Assembly: GCF_000220705.2 (NCBI RefSeq)
Contig: NZ_CP023202.1
Span: 3,658,001-3,722,000 of the forward strand
Direction: 5' to 3'
Source of the DNA: Streptomyces xinghaiensis S187
GTDB lineage: Bacteria > Actinomycetota > Actinomycetes > Streptomycetales > Streptomycetaceae
DNA length: 64,000 bases
Under the pieces are notes generated by a model that ran no database searches, was not told the DNA's origin, and worked only from the letters and a program-made list of their open reading frames with translations. A program made the position numbers and the translations under genes. Below are positions 1 to 8,397 of the stretch, piece after piece (position 1 is the stretch's first letter; every line of letters begins with the position of its first letter).

Positions 1-974
1 CGGGTGCCGAGCTGGGTGGCCGGGAACATCACCGTGTGGAACGGGACGTTGTCCTTGGCCATGAACTCGGTGTAGCGGACGTCGTCCGCGCCCGCGGGCT
101 CGTACCACCAGGACTTCCAGTCCCGGACCTCGCCCTCGCCCGCGCGGTCCGCCCACTCCTTGGTGGCGCCGATGTACTCGATCGGGGCGTCGAACCAGAC
201 GTAGAAGACCTTGCCCTCGGCGGCCAGCTCGGGCCAGGTGTCGGCCGGGACCGGGACGCCCCAGTCCAGGTCGCGGGTGATCGAGCGGTCGTGGAGGCCC
301 TCGGTCAGCCACTTGCGGGCGATGGAGGAGGCGAGCGTCGGCCATGCGTCGCCGCAGGCGTCGATCCACGCCTCGACCTCGCCGGCCAGCTTCGACTGGA
401 GCAGGAAGAGGTGCTTGGTCTCGCGGATCTCCAGATCGGCGCTGCCGCTGATCGCGGAGCGGGGCTCGATCAGATCGGTGGGGTCGAGCACGCGCGTGCA
501 GTTCTCGCACTGGTCGCCGCGGGCCTTGTCGTAGCCGCAGTGCGGGCAGGTGCCGACGATGTAGCGGTCCGGCAGGAAGCGGTCGTCGGCGAGGGAGAAC
601 ACCTGGCGGATCGCGCGCTCCTCGATGAAGCCGTTCTCCTTGAGGCGGCGCGCGAAGTGCTGGGTGATCTCGATGTTCTGCTCGGAGGAGCTGCGGCCGA
701 AGTAGTCGAACTCCAGGCCGAAGCCGTCGTAGACGGCCTTCTGCGCGTCGTGCTGCCCGGCGCAGAACTCGTCCACCGGCAGCCCGGCCTCCTTGGCGGC
801 CAGTTCCGCCGGGGTGCCGTGCTCGTCGGTCGCGCAGATGTACAGCACCTCGTGACCGCGCTGCCGCAGATAGCGGGCGTACACATCGGCCGGGAGCATG
901 GACCCCACCATGTTGCCCAGGTGCTTGATCCCGTTGATGTACGGAAGGGCGCTGGTGATGAGGTGTCGAGCCAT
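1..974 (-). CDS. metG: Methionyl-tRNA synthetase, N-terminal part (3' end beyond window)
   Basis: This enzyme charges tRNA-Met with methionine in the cytoplasm. Reading leftwards from the ATG at 974, the protein begins with a class I synthetase start (HLITSALPYINGIKHLGN), where HLGN is the HIGH-type ATP-binding signature at about residues 18-21. A CPHC...CENC zinc knuckle lies at about residues 142-157, as in the zinc-containing MetG branch. About 324 codons are present; the KMSKS loop and the C-terminal half lie beyond position 1. A GGGAG ribosome site sits 8-9 bases before the ATG. It is transcribed away from the NfeD gene. Family assignment is certain; completeness cannot be judged here. 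Confidence 0.97.
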   Translation of the reverse strand, partial: MARHLITSALPYINGIKHLGNMVGSMLPADVYARYLRQRGHEVLYICATDEHGTPAELAAKEAGLPVDEFCAGQHDAQKAVYDGFGLEFDYFGRSSSEQNIEITQHFARRLKENGFIEERAIRQVFSLADDRFLPDRYIVGTCPHCGYDKARGDQCENCTRVLDPTDLIEPRSAISGSADLEIRETKHLFLLQSKLAGEVEAWIDACGDAWPTLASSIARKWLTEGLHDRSITRDLDWGVPVPADTWPELAAEGKVFYVWFDAPIEYIGATKEWADRAGEGEVRDWKSWWYEPAGADDVRYTEFMAKDNVPFHTVMFPATQLGT

Positions 975-1267
975 TGCGGCTGCTCCCGGGTAGCAGGTGG
1001 ATGCGCGGAGTGATGAAGGGTTCTGCGGGCGGTCAATATCGTATCGGAGCGGGTGGCGCCACCCGTCCGGCTATCCGGTGGGCGGACGCCGGGCGGTGAC
1101 CGGGCGACTCCGTCCCGCTGCCGGGGCGGTCCCCCGGCATCAGGGCGGCGTGAAGATTGCCGGAACCCGGCAGTGCGCCGGGGCCCTTCCGGCTGCGAGA
1201 CTGCCCGGAACGCGGGAAGTGCGGGGCGCGTACGGGGTCCCGCTCCACGCGGGGAGAGGGGGGCCGG
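975..1267. promoter_or_regulatory. Divergent intergenic region with a 14-bp perfect palindrome
   Basis: This gap separates metG (leftward) from the NfeD gene (rightward). It contains the perfect palindrome GGGTGGCGCCACCC at 1051-1064. On the metG strand a TACGAT hexamer lies about 15 bases downstream of it and could be a -10 element, which would put the palindrome over the -35 region. No coding signal is seen. The operator role is inferred from symmetry and position only. Confidence 0.35.
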
Positions 1268-1765
1268 ATGGCGTGGTTTCTGGGACTCGGTGCGGCGGGG
1301 CTGGTGCTGCTGGTCCTCGCGTTCGTCTTCGACGGCGTGCTGGACGGTGTGCTGGACGGGGCCTTCGGGGGGATGGTCTCGCTGCCGGCCCTGGCCGGGT
1401 TCGTCTCGATGCTCGGCTTCGGCGGCGCCATCGTCCTCGGCACCACGGGGGCGGGTCCCGTCGGCGCGACCGCGGCCGGGACGGCCGCCGGGCTGGGCAC
1501 GGCCTGGCTGGTGGTCCGGCTGAGCCGGGTGCTGATGCGGGACCAGACCGCGCCGACGCTCCGCTCCGCCGACCTGGTGGGCACCCCGGGCTCGGTGGTG
1601 ACGCCCATCCCGCCGGGCGGTTACGGCGAGGTGCTGCTCCGGGTCGGGGGCCAGCCCCTCAAGTACGCGGCGCGCAGCGAGGTGGCGCAGCCGCTCGGTG
1701 AGGAGATCTGGGTGACGGCCGCGCTGTCCAGTACGGCGGTCGAGGTGCGCGCCGTGGAGCGCTAG
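1268..1765 (+). CDS. NfeD-like membrane protein, partner of flotillin
   Basis: The 165-residue product starts with two or three closely spaced hydrophobic segments (about residues 1-80: WFLGLGAAGLVLLVLAF and following) and ends in a small beta-rich soluble domain, the arrangement of short NfeD proteins with a C-terminal OB fold. NfeD proteins are encoded beside SPFH/flotillin genes and are thought to work with them in membrane microdomains. The flotillin gene follows 241 bases downstream in the same direction. The ATG at 1268 is chosen because GGGGAGAGG directly precedes it; an in-frame upstream start at 1157 would add an implausible Arg/Gly/Ser-rich leader. Confidence 0.8.
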   Translation: MAWFLGLGAAGLVLLVLAFVFDGVLDGVLDGAFGGMVSLPALAGFVSMLGFGGAIVLGTTGAGPVGATAAGTAAGLGTAWLVVRLSRVLMRDQTAPTLRSADLVGTPGSVVTPIPPGGYGEVLLRVGGQPLKYAARSEVAQPLGEEIWVTAALSSTAVEVRAVER

Positions 1766-2006
1766 CGGGCCTGCCCGGTTCCGTCCGTCGGCCCGCCGGT
1801 CGGTCCGTCCACCCGCCGGCCGTCCGCCGGGCCGTCCGCCTTGTCCGCCCGTCCGCTCGCCCGTCGGCCGTCCCCGGCCCCGCCGCGGGTCGTCCCGCCG
1901 TCCGGGCGCCGCCGGTTCGTACGTCCACGGGGGGACGGGCGAACCGGCCCTCGGGCCGCCCCAGTTGTTATGCATCATCCGGTAGTCCGCAGAGAGGCAG
2001 GACCCC

Positions 2007-3491
2007 ATGAGCCCAGTGCTCGTCGCCGTGGTCGGAGTCGCCGTACTCCTTGTTCTTCTGGCCGTCATCGTCATCTCGCGCTACAAGGTGGCCGGGCCGA
2101 ACGAGGCGTTCATCATCACCGGACGCCGGGGCAAGAAGTCCGTCGACGCGGTGACCAGCCGCGTCAGTTACGACACCAGCGGCCAGAAGGTCGTCGTCGG
2201 CGGCGGCGTCTTCGTGGTGCCGTTCGTCCAGCATCGCCATGTGATGGACCTGTCCAGCCGGCACATCCCGGTCGCCGTGCGCGGCGCGGTGACGCTGCGC
2301 GGCGTCAAGGTCGACCTGGACGGGGTCGCCATCGTCAAGGTCGGCGGCGACGAGGACGCGATCCGTGCCGCCGCCCAGCGGTTCCTCCAGCAGCAGGACG
2401 GGGTGGTCGGCTTCACCCAGGAGGTGCTGTCCGGCGCCCTGCGCTCGATCGTCGGCCGGATGTCCGTGGAGGACGTCATCCGGGACCGGGCGGCGTTCGC
2501 CGGGCAGGTCGCGGAGGAGGCCGAGGCCAGCCTCTCCGGCCAGGGGCTCGTCCTCGACACCTTCCAGATCCAGGACATCTCCGCCGAGGGCAGCTATCTG
2601 CAGGACCTCGGCCGGCCCGAGGCCGCCCGCGCCCGGCAGGAGGCCGACACGGCCGAGGCCGACGCCCGCCGCATAGCCGAGCAGGCGCGGCTGCGGGCCG
2701 AGGAGGAGATCGCGGTCGCGCAGCGGGTGCTGGCGCTCCGGCAGGCGGAGATCAAGGCGGAGACGGACGCGGCGGCCGCCCGCGCCGCGGCGGCGGGGCC
2801 GCTGGCCGAGGCCGCGCGGCAGCAGGATGTGCTGTCGGAGCAGGAGAAGGTCGCCACACGGCAGGCCGCGCTGAAGGACCGGCAGCTCGACACGGAGATC
2901 CGCAAGCCGGCCGACGCCGCCCGGTACCAGGCCGAGCAGGAGGCGGAGGCGCACCGGGTGGCGCGGGTGAAGCAGGCCGAGGCGCAGGCCGAGGAGTCGC
3001 GGCTCACCGGTGAGGGCGAGAAGCAGCGGCGTGCGGCGCTGGCCGACGCGGTACGGCTGGAGGGCGAGGCGGAGGCCGCGGCGGTCGCCGCGCACGGCAC
3101 CGCCGAGGCCGAGGCGATGCACAAGAAGGCCGACGCCTTCGAGCGGTACGGCGACGCGGCCGTGCTGCAGATGCTCGTCGAGGTGCTGCCGCAGGTCGTC
3201 GCGAAGGCGGCGGAGCCGATGGCGGCGATCGACAAGCTGACGGTGATCTCCACGGACGGTGCCGGGAAGCTGCCGCGCGCGGTGGCGGACAACGTCGCGC
3301 AGGGCATGGAACTGCTCGGCTCCACGACCGGGATCGACCTCGCGTCGATGCTCTCCCGGCTGGCGGGTGGCGCGGCCGGAGGCCCGGGGACGGATGCCGG
3401 GACCGGGACGGCCGCGGCGGAAGGCGGGTCCGCCGGGGCGGCCGGCGGGAACGGCAAGCCGGGCGCGGAGCGGATCGAGGTCACCGGCTGA
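2007..3491 (+). CDS. Flotillin-like SPFH domain protein
   Basis: The 494-residue protein has an N-terminal hydrophobic anchor (residues 1-25), an SPFH/band 7 domain (about 30-190, with the typical GQGLVLDTFQIQDIS stretch) and a long Glu/Ala-rich coiled coil (about 205-380) containing many E-A repeats, ending in a Gly/Ala tail. This is the flotillin plan, and the length matches bacterial FloT proteins. Such proteins oligomerise at the inner face of the membrane and organise microdomains. The gene follows the NfeD gene, so the two probably form one unit. The start has AGAGAGGCAGG just upstream. The 241-base gap before it is a C/G-rich run of short GTCCG/CCGTC repeats with no evident gene. Confidence 0.92.
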   Translation: MSPVLVAVVGVAVLLVLLAVIVISRYKVAGPNEAFIITGRRGKKSVDAVTSRVSYDTSGQKVVVGGGVFVVPFVQHRHVMDLSSRHIPVAVRGAVTLRGVKVDLDGVAIVKVGGDEDAIRAAAQRFLQQQDGVVGFTQEVLSGALRSIVGRMSVEDVIRDRAAFAGQVAEEAEASLSGQGLVLDTFQIQDISAEGSYLQDLGRPEAARARQEADTAEADARRIAEQARLRAEEEIAVAQRVLALRQAEIKAETDAAAARAAAAGPLAEAARQQDVLSEQEKVATRQAALKDRQLDTEIRKPADAARYQAEQEAEAHRVARVKQAEAQAEESRLTGEGEKQRRAALADAVRLEGEAEAAAVAAHGTAEAEAMHKKADAFERYGDAAVLQMLVEVLPQVVAKAAEPMAAIDKLTVISTDGAGKLPRAVADNVAQGMELLGSTTGIDLASMLSRLAGGAAGGPGTDAGTGTAAAEGGSAGAAGGNGKPGAERIEVTG

Positions 3492-3520
3492 ACGGCGGCC
3501 CGGCCGCCCTGAGGACAGCC

Positions 3521-3646
3521 GCGCCCGGGGATCTCAAGGCTCCGGAGGAGCCACGGGAAACCCCGGGCGCGGCGCCCTGCCACCGGAACGGCAGGGGACG
3601 GAACGGGCGCGGCCCGGCCGGCGGGTGAGCCGGCCGGGCCGCGCCC
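3521..3646. terminator. Two strong hairpins between convergent genes
   Basis: The gap between flotillin (+) and the VWA gene (-) holds two structures. At 3521-3570 the arms GCGCCCGGGG and CCCCGGGCGC enclose a second hairpin GGCTCC/GGAGCC (3538-3552). At 3605-3622 and 3629-3646 an 18-bp perfect stem closes on the six-base loop GGGTGA. Neither has a T tract, which is common for actinomycete terminators. A bidirectional terminator is the likely role. Confidence 0.75.
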
Positions 3647-3713
3647 GGTGTCGTACCGGCCGCCCGTCCCTCTGTTCTCCGGGTACAGGCGCCGGGTGCG
3701 GGGTGCGGGGCCG

Positions 3714-5483
3714 TCAGCCGAGGATGCCCTTCTCCCGGGCCTCCTCCAGCCACTTCGGGAACTCGGCGAGCAGCTGCTCGTACAGCTTGCGGTTGGTGAG
3801 CTTCTTCGGCTCCGGACCGGCGTGGAAGAAGCCGGCGTTGTCGGCCTTCCGCCGCTCCGGCACGGCCAGGTTGTCGAGCTTCCGGAGGAAGTCGAAGCCC
3901 TTGGCGTCCGTCTCGCCGAAGCCGATGAACTGCCAGAAGAGCGGGAGCTCGGCCGCCTCGCACAGCGCCTTTTCGGCGGCCGCCTTGCTCGTGGGGGCGC
4001 CGTCGGTCTGGAAGATGACGAAGGCCGGGGCGGTGGAGCCGGACTTCTTGTAGTGCTCGACGACGGTCTCGATGGCGCGGTGGTAGTTCGTCCGGCCCAT
4101 GTGGCCGAGGTCCGCGTGGAGCGCCTCGATACGGCCCTTGTAGTCGTCGAGGGCGATGTCGGCGGTGCCGTCGATGTCGGTGGAGAAGAACACCACGGGG
4201 ACGGTGCCGTCGTCGTCCAGGTTGGCGGAGAGGCCGAGGGCCTGCTCGGCGAGGTGCTGGACGGTGCCGTCCTTGTAGTAGCCGCGCATGGAGCCGGAGC
4301 GGTCCAGGACGAGGTAGACGGCGGCGCGCTGTCCGGCCAGGCCCTCCTTGTCGAGGGCCGCCGACGCGGCCTTGTAGAGGCTGACCAGGCCGGGGGCGGT
4401 CTTCCGGAGCTTCTCCGGCGGGACGGCCCCGGCCGCGGGGCCGGCATCCTTCCCGGCCGTGCCGGTGTCCTCCGTCGCGGGCCGCTCCGGCTCGGGCGCC
4501 GTCGCGGGTGCGGCCTCCTTCTTCGGGGCCGTCTTCGGGGCGGCCGTCTTCTTGGCGGCGGTCGCCTTCTTCGCCGCGGCGGCCGGGGTCTTCTCCGGCC
4601 CGGCGCCCGGGTCCGGGGCGGTGGGGTCGTTGTCGCCGGCGAGCGAGGCGGCCTCCGCCTTGGCCTCGTCGGCGGCGTCCCCGGCCCCGGCCTCGGTGCC
4701 GGGGGCCGGCTTGCCCTCGGTGGCCTCGTCGGCCTCGGCCCGGGCGTCCTTCACCGGCTCGGACGGTGCGTCGCCCGAGAGCTCGGCGACCGTGGCCGTC
4801 ACGGCGTCGACCTCCGCCCGCGCCTCGGCGGAACCCTCCGCCGCGAGATCCCGGCCGGTGCCCCCGGTCTTGTCCCCGGCACCGCCGGTGCCCTGGCCGG
4901 CGGGTCCGGTGACGGGCTCCGGAACGGCGCCGGCGGAGAGGGACCCGGCCTCCGCGATGGCGTCCTCGGCGGCCCGGTTGGCCTCGGCCGCGGGGCCGGC
5001 CCCGCTCGTCGCGGCGCTGTCGGCGCTGTCGGCGGTGGCATCGGCGGGGGTGGTGCCGGCGGGCTCAGCGGCCTTGCCGCCGGTGGCCTTGCCGGACGCC
5101 GCGTCCTTCGCGTCCTCCGAAGCCGCCGTCCGCTGTTCGGGGGTCCGGGGCTGGTCGAAGGCCGACATCAGCTCGGCGCTGATCCCGCCGGTCTCCTTCT
5201 CCTTGTCCTTCTCCGGCTCCGGCTCGCCGGCCGGGCCGGTGCCGTCGGACCCGGCGGCACGGCGGGACCGGTCCGGGACGGAGCCCTCGGCGCCCGCCGG
5301 TTCGGCGGCTCCCCGGGACTGTTCCGGTACGGCCGGGCCGCCGCTCTCGCCGGCGCCGCCGGCCGGAGCGGCCGTGCCGGTGGCGTCCGTCGCGCCGGCC
5401 GTACCGGCCGCCGGGGGTGCCTGTTCCTCCCGCCCCGCCCGGGACCGGCTGAACACATTCCGCAGCAGACTCCGAATGCCCAT
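3714..5483 (-). CDS. VWA (TerF/TerY-like) protein with a long disordered N-terminus
   Basis: The C-terminal 230 residues form a von Willebrand A domain with an intact metal-ion-dependent adhesion motif (DRSGSM, about residue 395), a second conserved Asp/Thr region (FSTDIDGTAD) and a FQTDGAPTS segment. This form is typical of the VWA proteins linked to the Ter tellurium/stress module, though no TerD genes lie nearby. The first roughly 350 residues are Ala/Glu/Pro/Gly-rich, with a lysine-rich AAKKATAAKKTAA stretch, and look disordered. There is no signal peptide, so the protein is probably cytosolic. The molecular role is unknown. Start at 5483: M-G-I-R, preceded at some distance by AAAGGG. Confidence 0.85.
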   Translation of the reverse strand: MGIRSLLRNVFSRSRAGREEQAPPAAGTAGATDATGTAAPAGGAGESGGPAVPEQSRGAAEPAGAEGSVPDRSRRAAGSDGTGPAGEPEPEKDKEKETGGISAELMSAFDQPRTPEQRTAASEDAKDAASGKATGGKAAEPAGTTPADATADSADSAATSGAGPAAEANRAAEDAIAEAGSLSAGAVPEPVTGPAGQGTGGAGDKTGGTGRDLAAEGSAEARAEVDAVTATVAELSGDAPSEPVKDARAEADEATEGKPAPGTEAGAGDAADEAKAEAASLAGDNDPTAPDPGAGPEKTPAAAAKKATAAKKTAAPKTAPKKEAAPATAPEPERPATEDTGTAGKDAGPAAGAVPPEKLRKTAPGLVSLYKAASAALDKEGLAGQRAAVYLVLDRSGSMRGYYKDGTVQHLAEQALGLSANLDDDGTVPVVFFSTDIDGTADIALDDYKGRIEALHADLGHMGRTNYHRAIETVVEHYKKSGSTAPAFVIFQTDGAPTSKAAAEKALCEAAELPLFWQFIGFGETDAKGFDFLRKLDNLAVPERRKADNAGFFHAGPEPKKLTNRKLYEQLLAEFPKWLEEAREKGILG

Positions 5484-5564
5484 GGGAGAAGCCCTTTACA
5501 AGTATCGGGTGCGATGAATGTCCGAGGTGCGGGATTCGTCCCTGACCAGGACGGACATGTAAGG

Positions 5565-5924
5565 CTAGCCAGCAGGGGTCCGGCCGGGCGCGGGCGCCCT
5601 CCGCGGTGGGCGGAACGGGGTGCCCGCCGTCCGCGGCCCCGTCGTCAACGGGCCGTACGGAACGGCTCGTTCGAGCGGGGTCGGGGGTTCGTCGATCACG
5701 GGTGCTCCTCGCGCCTCCACCGCGCGGCACCACGCGTCGTCTCGGCCGAGCCGGCCCGGCCGGGCGTACGGCTCTGCGACAGCGTCCCAGAAGTCGCCGC
5801 GTGTGGCGAGATCTTGTCCCCACGGATAGCCGGTCCTGTACGGATCGTTGTCCGGATTCCGCCCCGCTCCGGCCGGTGCGGGGCTTGCCGGGGGCCGCGG
5901 CCCGTGCTCCGCCCCCGTCTCCAC
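5565..5924 (-). CDS. Small hypothetical protein
   Basis: This frame encodes up to 119 residues with a mixed, protein-like composition (for example NPDNDPYRTGYPWGQDLA and FWDAVAEPYA), and its third codon positions are mostly G or C. I do not recognise it and see no signal peptide or membrane segment. The outermost start is GTG at 5924, which would place the 5' end beside the PHO box that serves the opposite strand; an internal start is equally possible. It could instead be an accidental open frame in GC-rich DNA. Confidence 0.4.
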   Translation of the reverse strand: METGAEHGPRPPASPAPAGAGRNPDNDPYRTGYPWGQDLATRGDFWDAVAEPYARPGRLGRDDAWCRAVEARGAPVIDEPPTPLERAVPYGPLTTGPRTAGTPFRPPRRAPAPGRTPAG

Positions 5925-5925
5925 G

Positions 5926-5958
5926 GCTTCACCCCGGGTTCATCCGGGGGTTTCCGGC
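5926..5958 (+). promoter_or_regulatory. PHO box (PhoP-binding direct repeats) upstream of phoX
   Basis: Two consecutive 11-base units, GCTTCACCCCG (5926-5936) and GGTTCATCCGG (5937-5947), fit the actinomycete PhoP direct-repeat unit (GTTCACC-type, 11-base period). A degenerate third unit, GGGTTTCCGGC, follows. A TAGCGT hexamer at about 5975-5980 is a candidate -10 element. The site lies 124 bases before a PhoX-type phosphatase start, which supports control by phosphate limitation. Confidence 0.7.
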
Positions 5959-6071
5959 GCGCGGGTCTACGCCCTTAGCGTCAACGCGCGGAGACTGGCT
6001 GTACGCCCGGTCGTATCCGGTCGTAACCGGTCGGGAGCCGGTGCCGGAGGAACCCTACGGAGGAGAATCAC

Positions 6072-8165
6072 GTGCGGAGACTGCTGCCTCTGATCAGTTC
6101 GCATCCGGGCGGGAGGTCTGCCATGACCTGCCGCTACCGGTGCGGGAACGCCTGCTTCCACGAGGTGCCCAACACCAGTGACAACGCCTACGCGGGCGAC
6201 ATCATCGCCGGTGCCCTGTCGCGCCGCTCCATGCTGCGGGCGGGCGCCGTGGTGACCGTCGCCTCGGCGGCCGGAGCATCGCTCCTGGGGCGGGCGCCCG
6301 GCGCCGAGGCCGCCCCCCTGGACGCCTCCTCCGCCGCCGCGGGGCGGGGATCCGGCCATCACCACCACAGCCGGCGCGCCGCGCGGGGGCTCCGGTTCAC
6401 GCCGGTCCCGCCGAACACCGCCGACGCCGTCACCGTCCCCCCGGGGTACCGGCAGCAGGTCGTCATCCGCTGGGGAGAACCGATCCTGCGCGGGGCGCCG
6501 GCCTTCGACCCGGACCGGCAGACCGCCCGGGCCCAGGCCGGTCAGTTCGGCTACAACAACGACTATCTGACGCTGCTGGACCTGCCCGGCGAGCGGTGCC
6601 GCCAGGTCATGGTGGCCAACCACGAGTACACCAACGAAGAACTGATGTTCGCCGGCTACGACCCGGAGAACCCGACGCGCGAGCAGGTCGAGATCGCCTG
6701 GGCCGCGCACGGCCTGTCGGTCGTCGTGGTGGAGGAGGAGCGCCGCAGCGGCGCGCTCAGCCCCGTCACCCGCCACCGCCTCAACCGCCGGATCACCGCC
6801 ACCACGCCGTTCCGGATCACCGGCCCGGCCGCGGGCAGCCGCCTGCTGCGCACCTCCGCCGACCCGAAGGGCACCACGGTCCTCGGCACGCTCAACAACT
6901 GCGCGGGCGGCACCACCCCGTGGGGCACCGTCCTGTCCGGCGAGGAGAACTTCAACCAGTACTTCGGCAACGCCGATGCCGTCACCGACCCGGAGACCAC
7001 CGCGCGCCTGAAGCGCTACGGCATCACCGACGCGGTCAGCGAGCGCAAGTGGGAGCGGTTCGACCGGCGCTTCGACCTGGGCCGGGAGCCCAACGAGGCC
7101 AACCGTTTCGGCTGGGTCGTCGAGCTCGATCCGTACGACCCGGACTCCGCGCCCCGCAAGCGGACCGCCCTCGGCCGCTTCAAGCACGAGGCCGCCCAGC
7201 CCCGGCTGACCCGGGACGGCCGCCCCGTCGTCTACATGGGCGACGACGAGCGGTTCGACTACTTCTACAAGTTCGTCTCGAACAAGCGGATGATGCGCGG
7301 CCACGGCCGGGCCGCCCGCGAGCACAACCTCACCCTGCTCGACGAGGGCGCGCTCTACGTCGCCAAGCTCACCGGCGACAGCCCCCCGAGCGAGATCGAC
7401 GGCAGCGGCAAGCCGCTCCGGGACGGCGAGTTCGACGGCTCCGGTGAGTGGATCAAGCTGGCCGAGGGCGACACCTCGTATGTGCCGGGCATGACCGCCG
7501 AGGAGGTGTACGTCTTCACGCGCCTCGCGGCCGACAAGATGGGCGCCACCAAGATGGACCGCCCCGAGGACGTCGAGGCCAGCCCGCGCACCGGCCGCGT
7601 CTACGTCGCGCTGACGAACAACAAGGAGCGCGGCCTGGCGGGCAAGGCGCCCGCCGACGAGGCCAACCCGCGCAACGAGAACAAGCACGGCCAGGTGCTG
7701 GAACTCACCGAGCGCCGGAACGACCCGACGGCGGAGCGTTTCGCCTGGCGGCTCTTCCTGGTCTGCGGCGACCCCGAGGACCCGGCCACCTACTACGCGG
7801 GCTTCCCCAAGGACGAGGTCAGCCCGATCTCCTGCCCGGACAACATCACCTTCGACCCGTACGGCAATCTGTGGCTCTCCACGGACGGCAACGCGCTCGG
7901 CAGCCACGACGGTCTCTTCGGCGTGGCCGACCGCGGCCGGAACGAGGGCCAGGTGCGGCAGTTCCTGACGGTGCCGGCCGGGGCGGAGACCTGCGGGCCG
8001 GTCGTGCAGGAGAAGCGGGTGCTGGTCTGTGTGCAGCACCCGGGCGAGGTGGACGGCGCGACGGTCGAGAACCCCGCCTCGGCGTGGCCGGACGGGCCCG
8101 GGAAGCTGGTCCGCCCGTCGGTGGTCTGCGTCTGGCGCGCGGACGGCGGCGCGATCGGCGTCTGA
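6072..8165 (+). CDS. phoX: PhoX-family alkaline phosphatase, Tat-exported
   Basis: The 697-residue product matches the PhoX (DUF839) family, calcium/iron-dependent phosphatases exported by the Tat system. Evidence is a twin-arginine signal SRRSMLRAGA at about residues 52-61 followed by a hydrophobic Ala-rich run and an A-E-A-A cleavage region, and PhoX-type stretches such as GEENFNQYFGN, RPEDVEASPRTGRVYVALTNN and SCPDNITFDPYGNLWLSTDG. The GTG at 6072 is preceded by CGGAGGAG. About 50 residues precede the twin arginines, including a CRYRCGNACF cysteine cluster; this extension is normal for Streptomyces PhoX. The PHO box at 5926 points to induction by phosphate starvation. An HHHH stretch sits just after the signal. 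Confidence 0.93.
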   Translation: MRRLLPLISSHPGGRSAMTCRYRCGNACFHEVPNTSDNAYAGDIIAGALSRRSMLRAGAVVTVASAAGASLLGRAPGAEAAPLDASSAAAGRGSGHHHHSRRAARGLRFTPVPPNTADAVTVPPGYRQQVVIRWGEPILRGAPAFDPDRQTARAQAGQFGYNNDYLTLLDLPGERCRQVMVANHEYTNEELMFAGYDPENPTREQVEIAWAAHGLSVVVVEEERRSGALSPVTRHRLNRRITATTPFRITGPAAGSRLLRTSADPKGTTVLGTLNNCAGGTTPWGTVLSGEENFNQYFGNADAVTDPETTARLKRYGITDAVSERKWERFDRRFDLGREPNEANRFGWVVELDPYDPDSAPRKRTALGRFKHEAAQPRLTRDGRPVVYMGDDERFDYFYKFVSNKRMMRGHGRAAREHNLTLLDEGALYVAKLTGDSPPSEIDGSGKPLRDGEFDGSGEWIKLAEGDTSYVPGMTAEEVYVFTRLAADKMGATKMDRPEDVEASPRTGRVYVALTNNKERGLAGKAPADEANPRNENKHGQVLELTERRNDPTAERFAWRLFLVCGDPEDPATYYAGFPKDEVSPISCPDNITFDPYGNLWLSTDGNALGSHDGLFGVADRGRNEGQVRQFLTVPAGAETCGPVVQEKRVLVCVQHPGEVDGATVENPASAWPDGPGKLVRPSVVCVWRADGGAIGV

Positions 8166-8291
8166 GCCCGGACGCGAACCCCCGCGGGGCAGTCCGGCCG
8201 ATACCTGGCGGAGGCGGCCGGGACGACCGGCGGGGACGGGCCGAACGGTGAGGCGGAGCCGAACGGCCGTTGGCACGGAGTGAGAAGGACG

Positions 8292-8341
8292 GCCGAGCGG
8301 CACCGGCGGGACCGGAAACGGTTCCGCCGGTGCCGCTCGGC
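8292..8341. terminator. 23-bp hairpin with GAAA tetraloop between convergent genes
   Basis: Arms 8292-8314 and 8319-8341 pair over 23 positions with a single G-T wobble and close on a GAAA (GNRA) tetraloop. It lies between phoX (+) and the LigD-type polymerase gene (-), so it should stop transcription from both sides. No T tract follows on either side. Confidence 0.85.
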
Positions 8342-8397
8342 GTTGCTCTCCCCCGCCGCACACCGGCGCGGCGCCGGCGCGTGTGCGGCGGCGCCGG

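Noticed and set aside
470..2074. Long leftward open frame across metG and NfeD
   Set aside because: It is in a different frame from metG, is Arg/Pro-rich and mirrors the real genes; a GC-rich shadow.
3648..5978. 776-residue rightward frame opposite the VWA gene
   Set aside because: Gly/Arg/Leu-biased complement of the disordered VWA N-terminus with no domain.
5967..8363. 798-residue leftward frame opposite phoX
   Set aside because: Val/Ala/Gly-biased antisense shadow of a certain gene.
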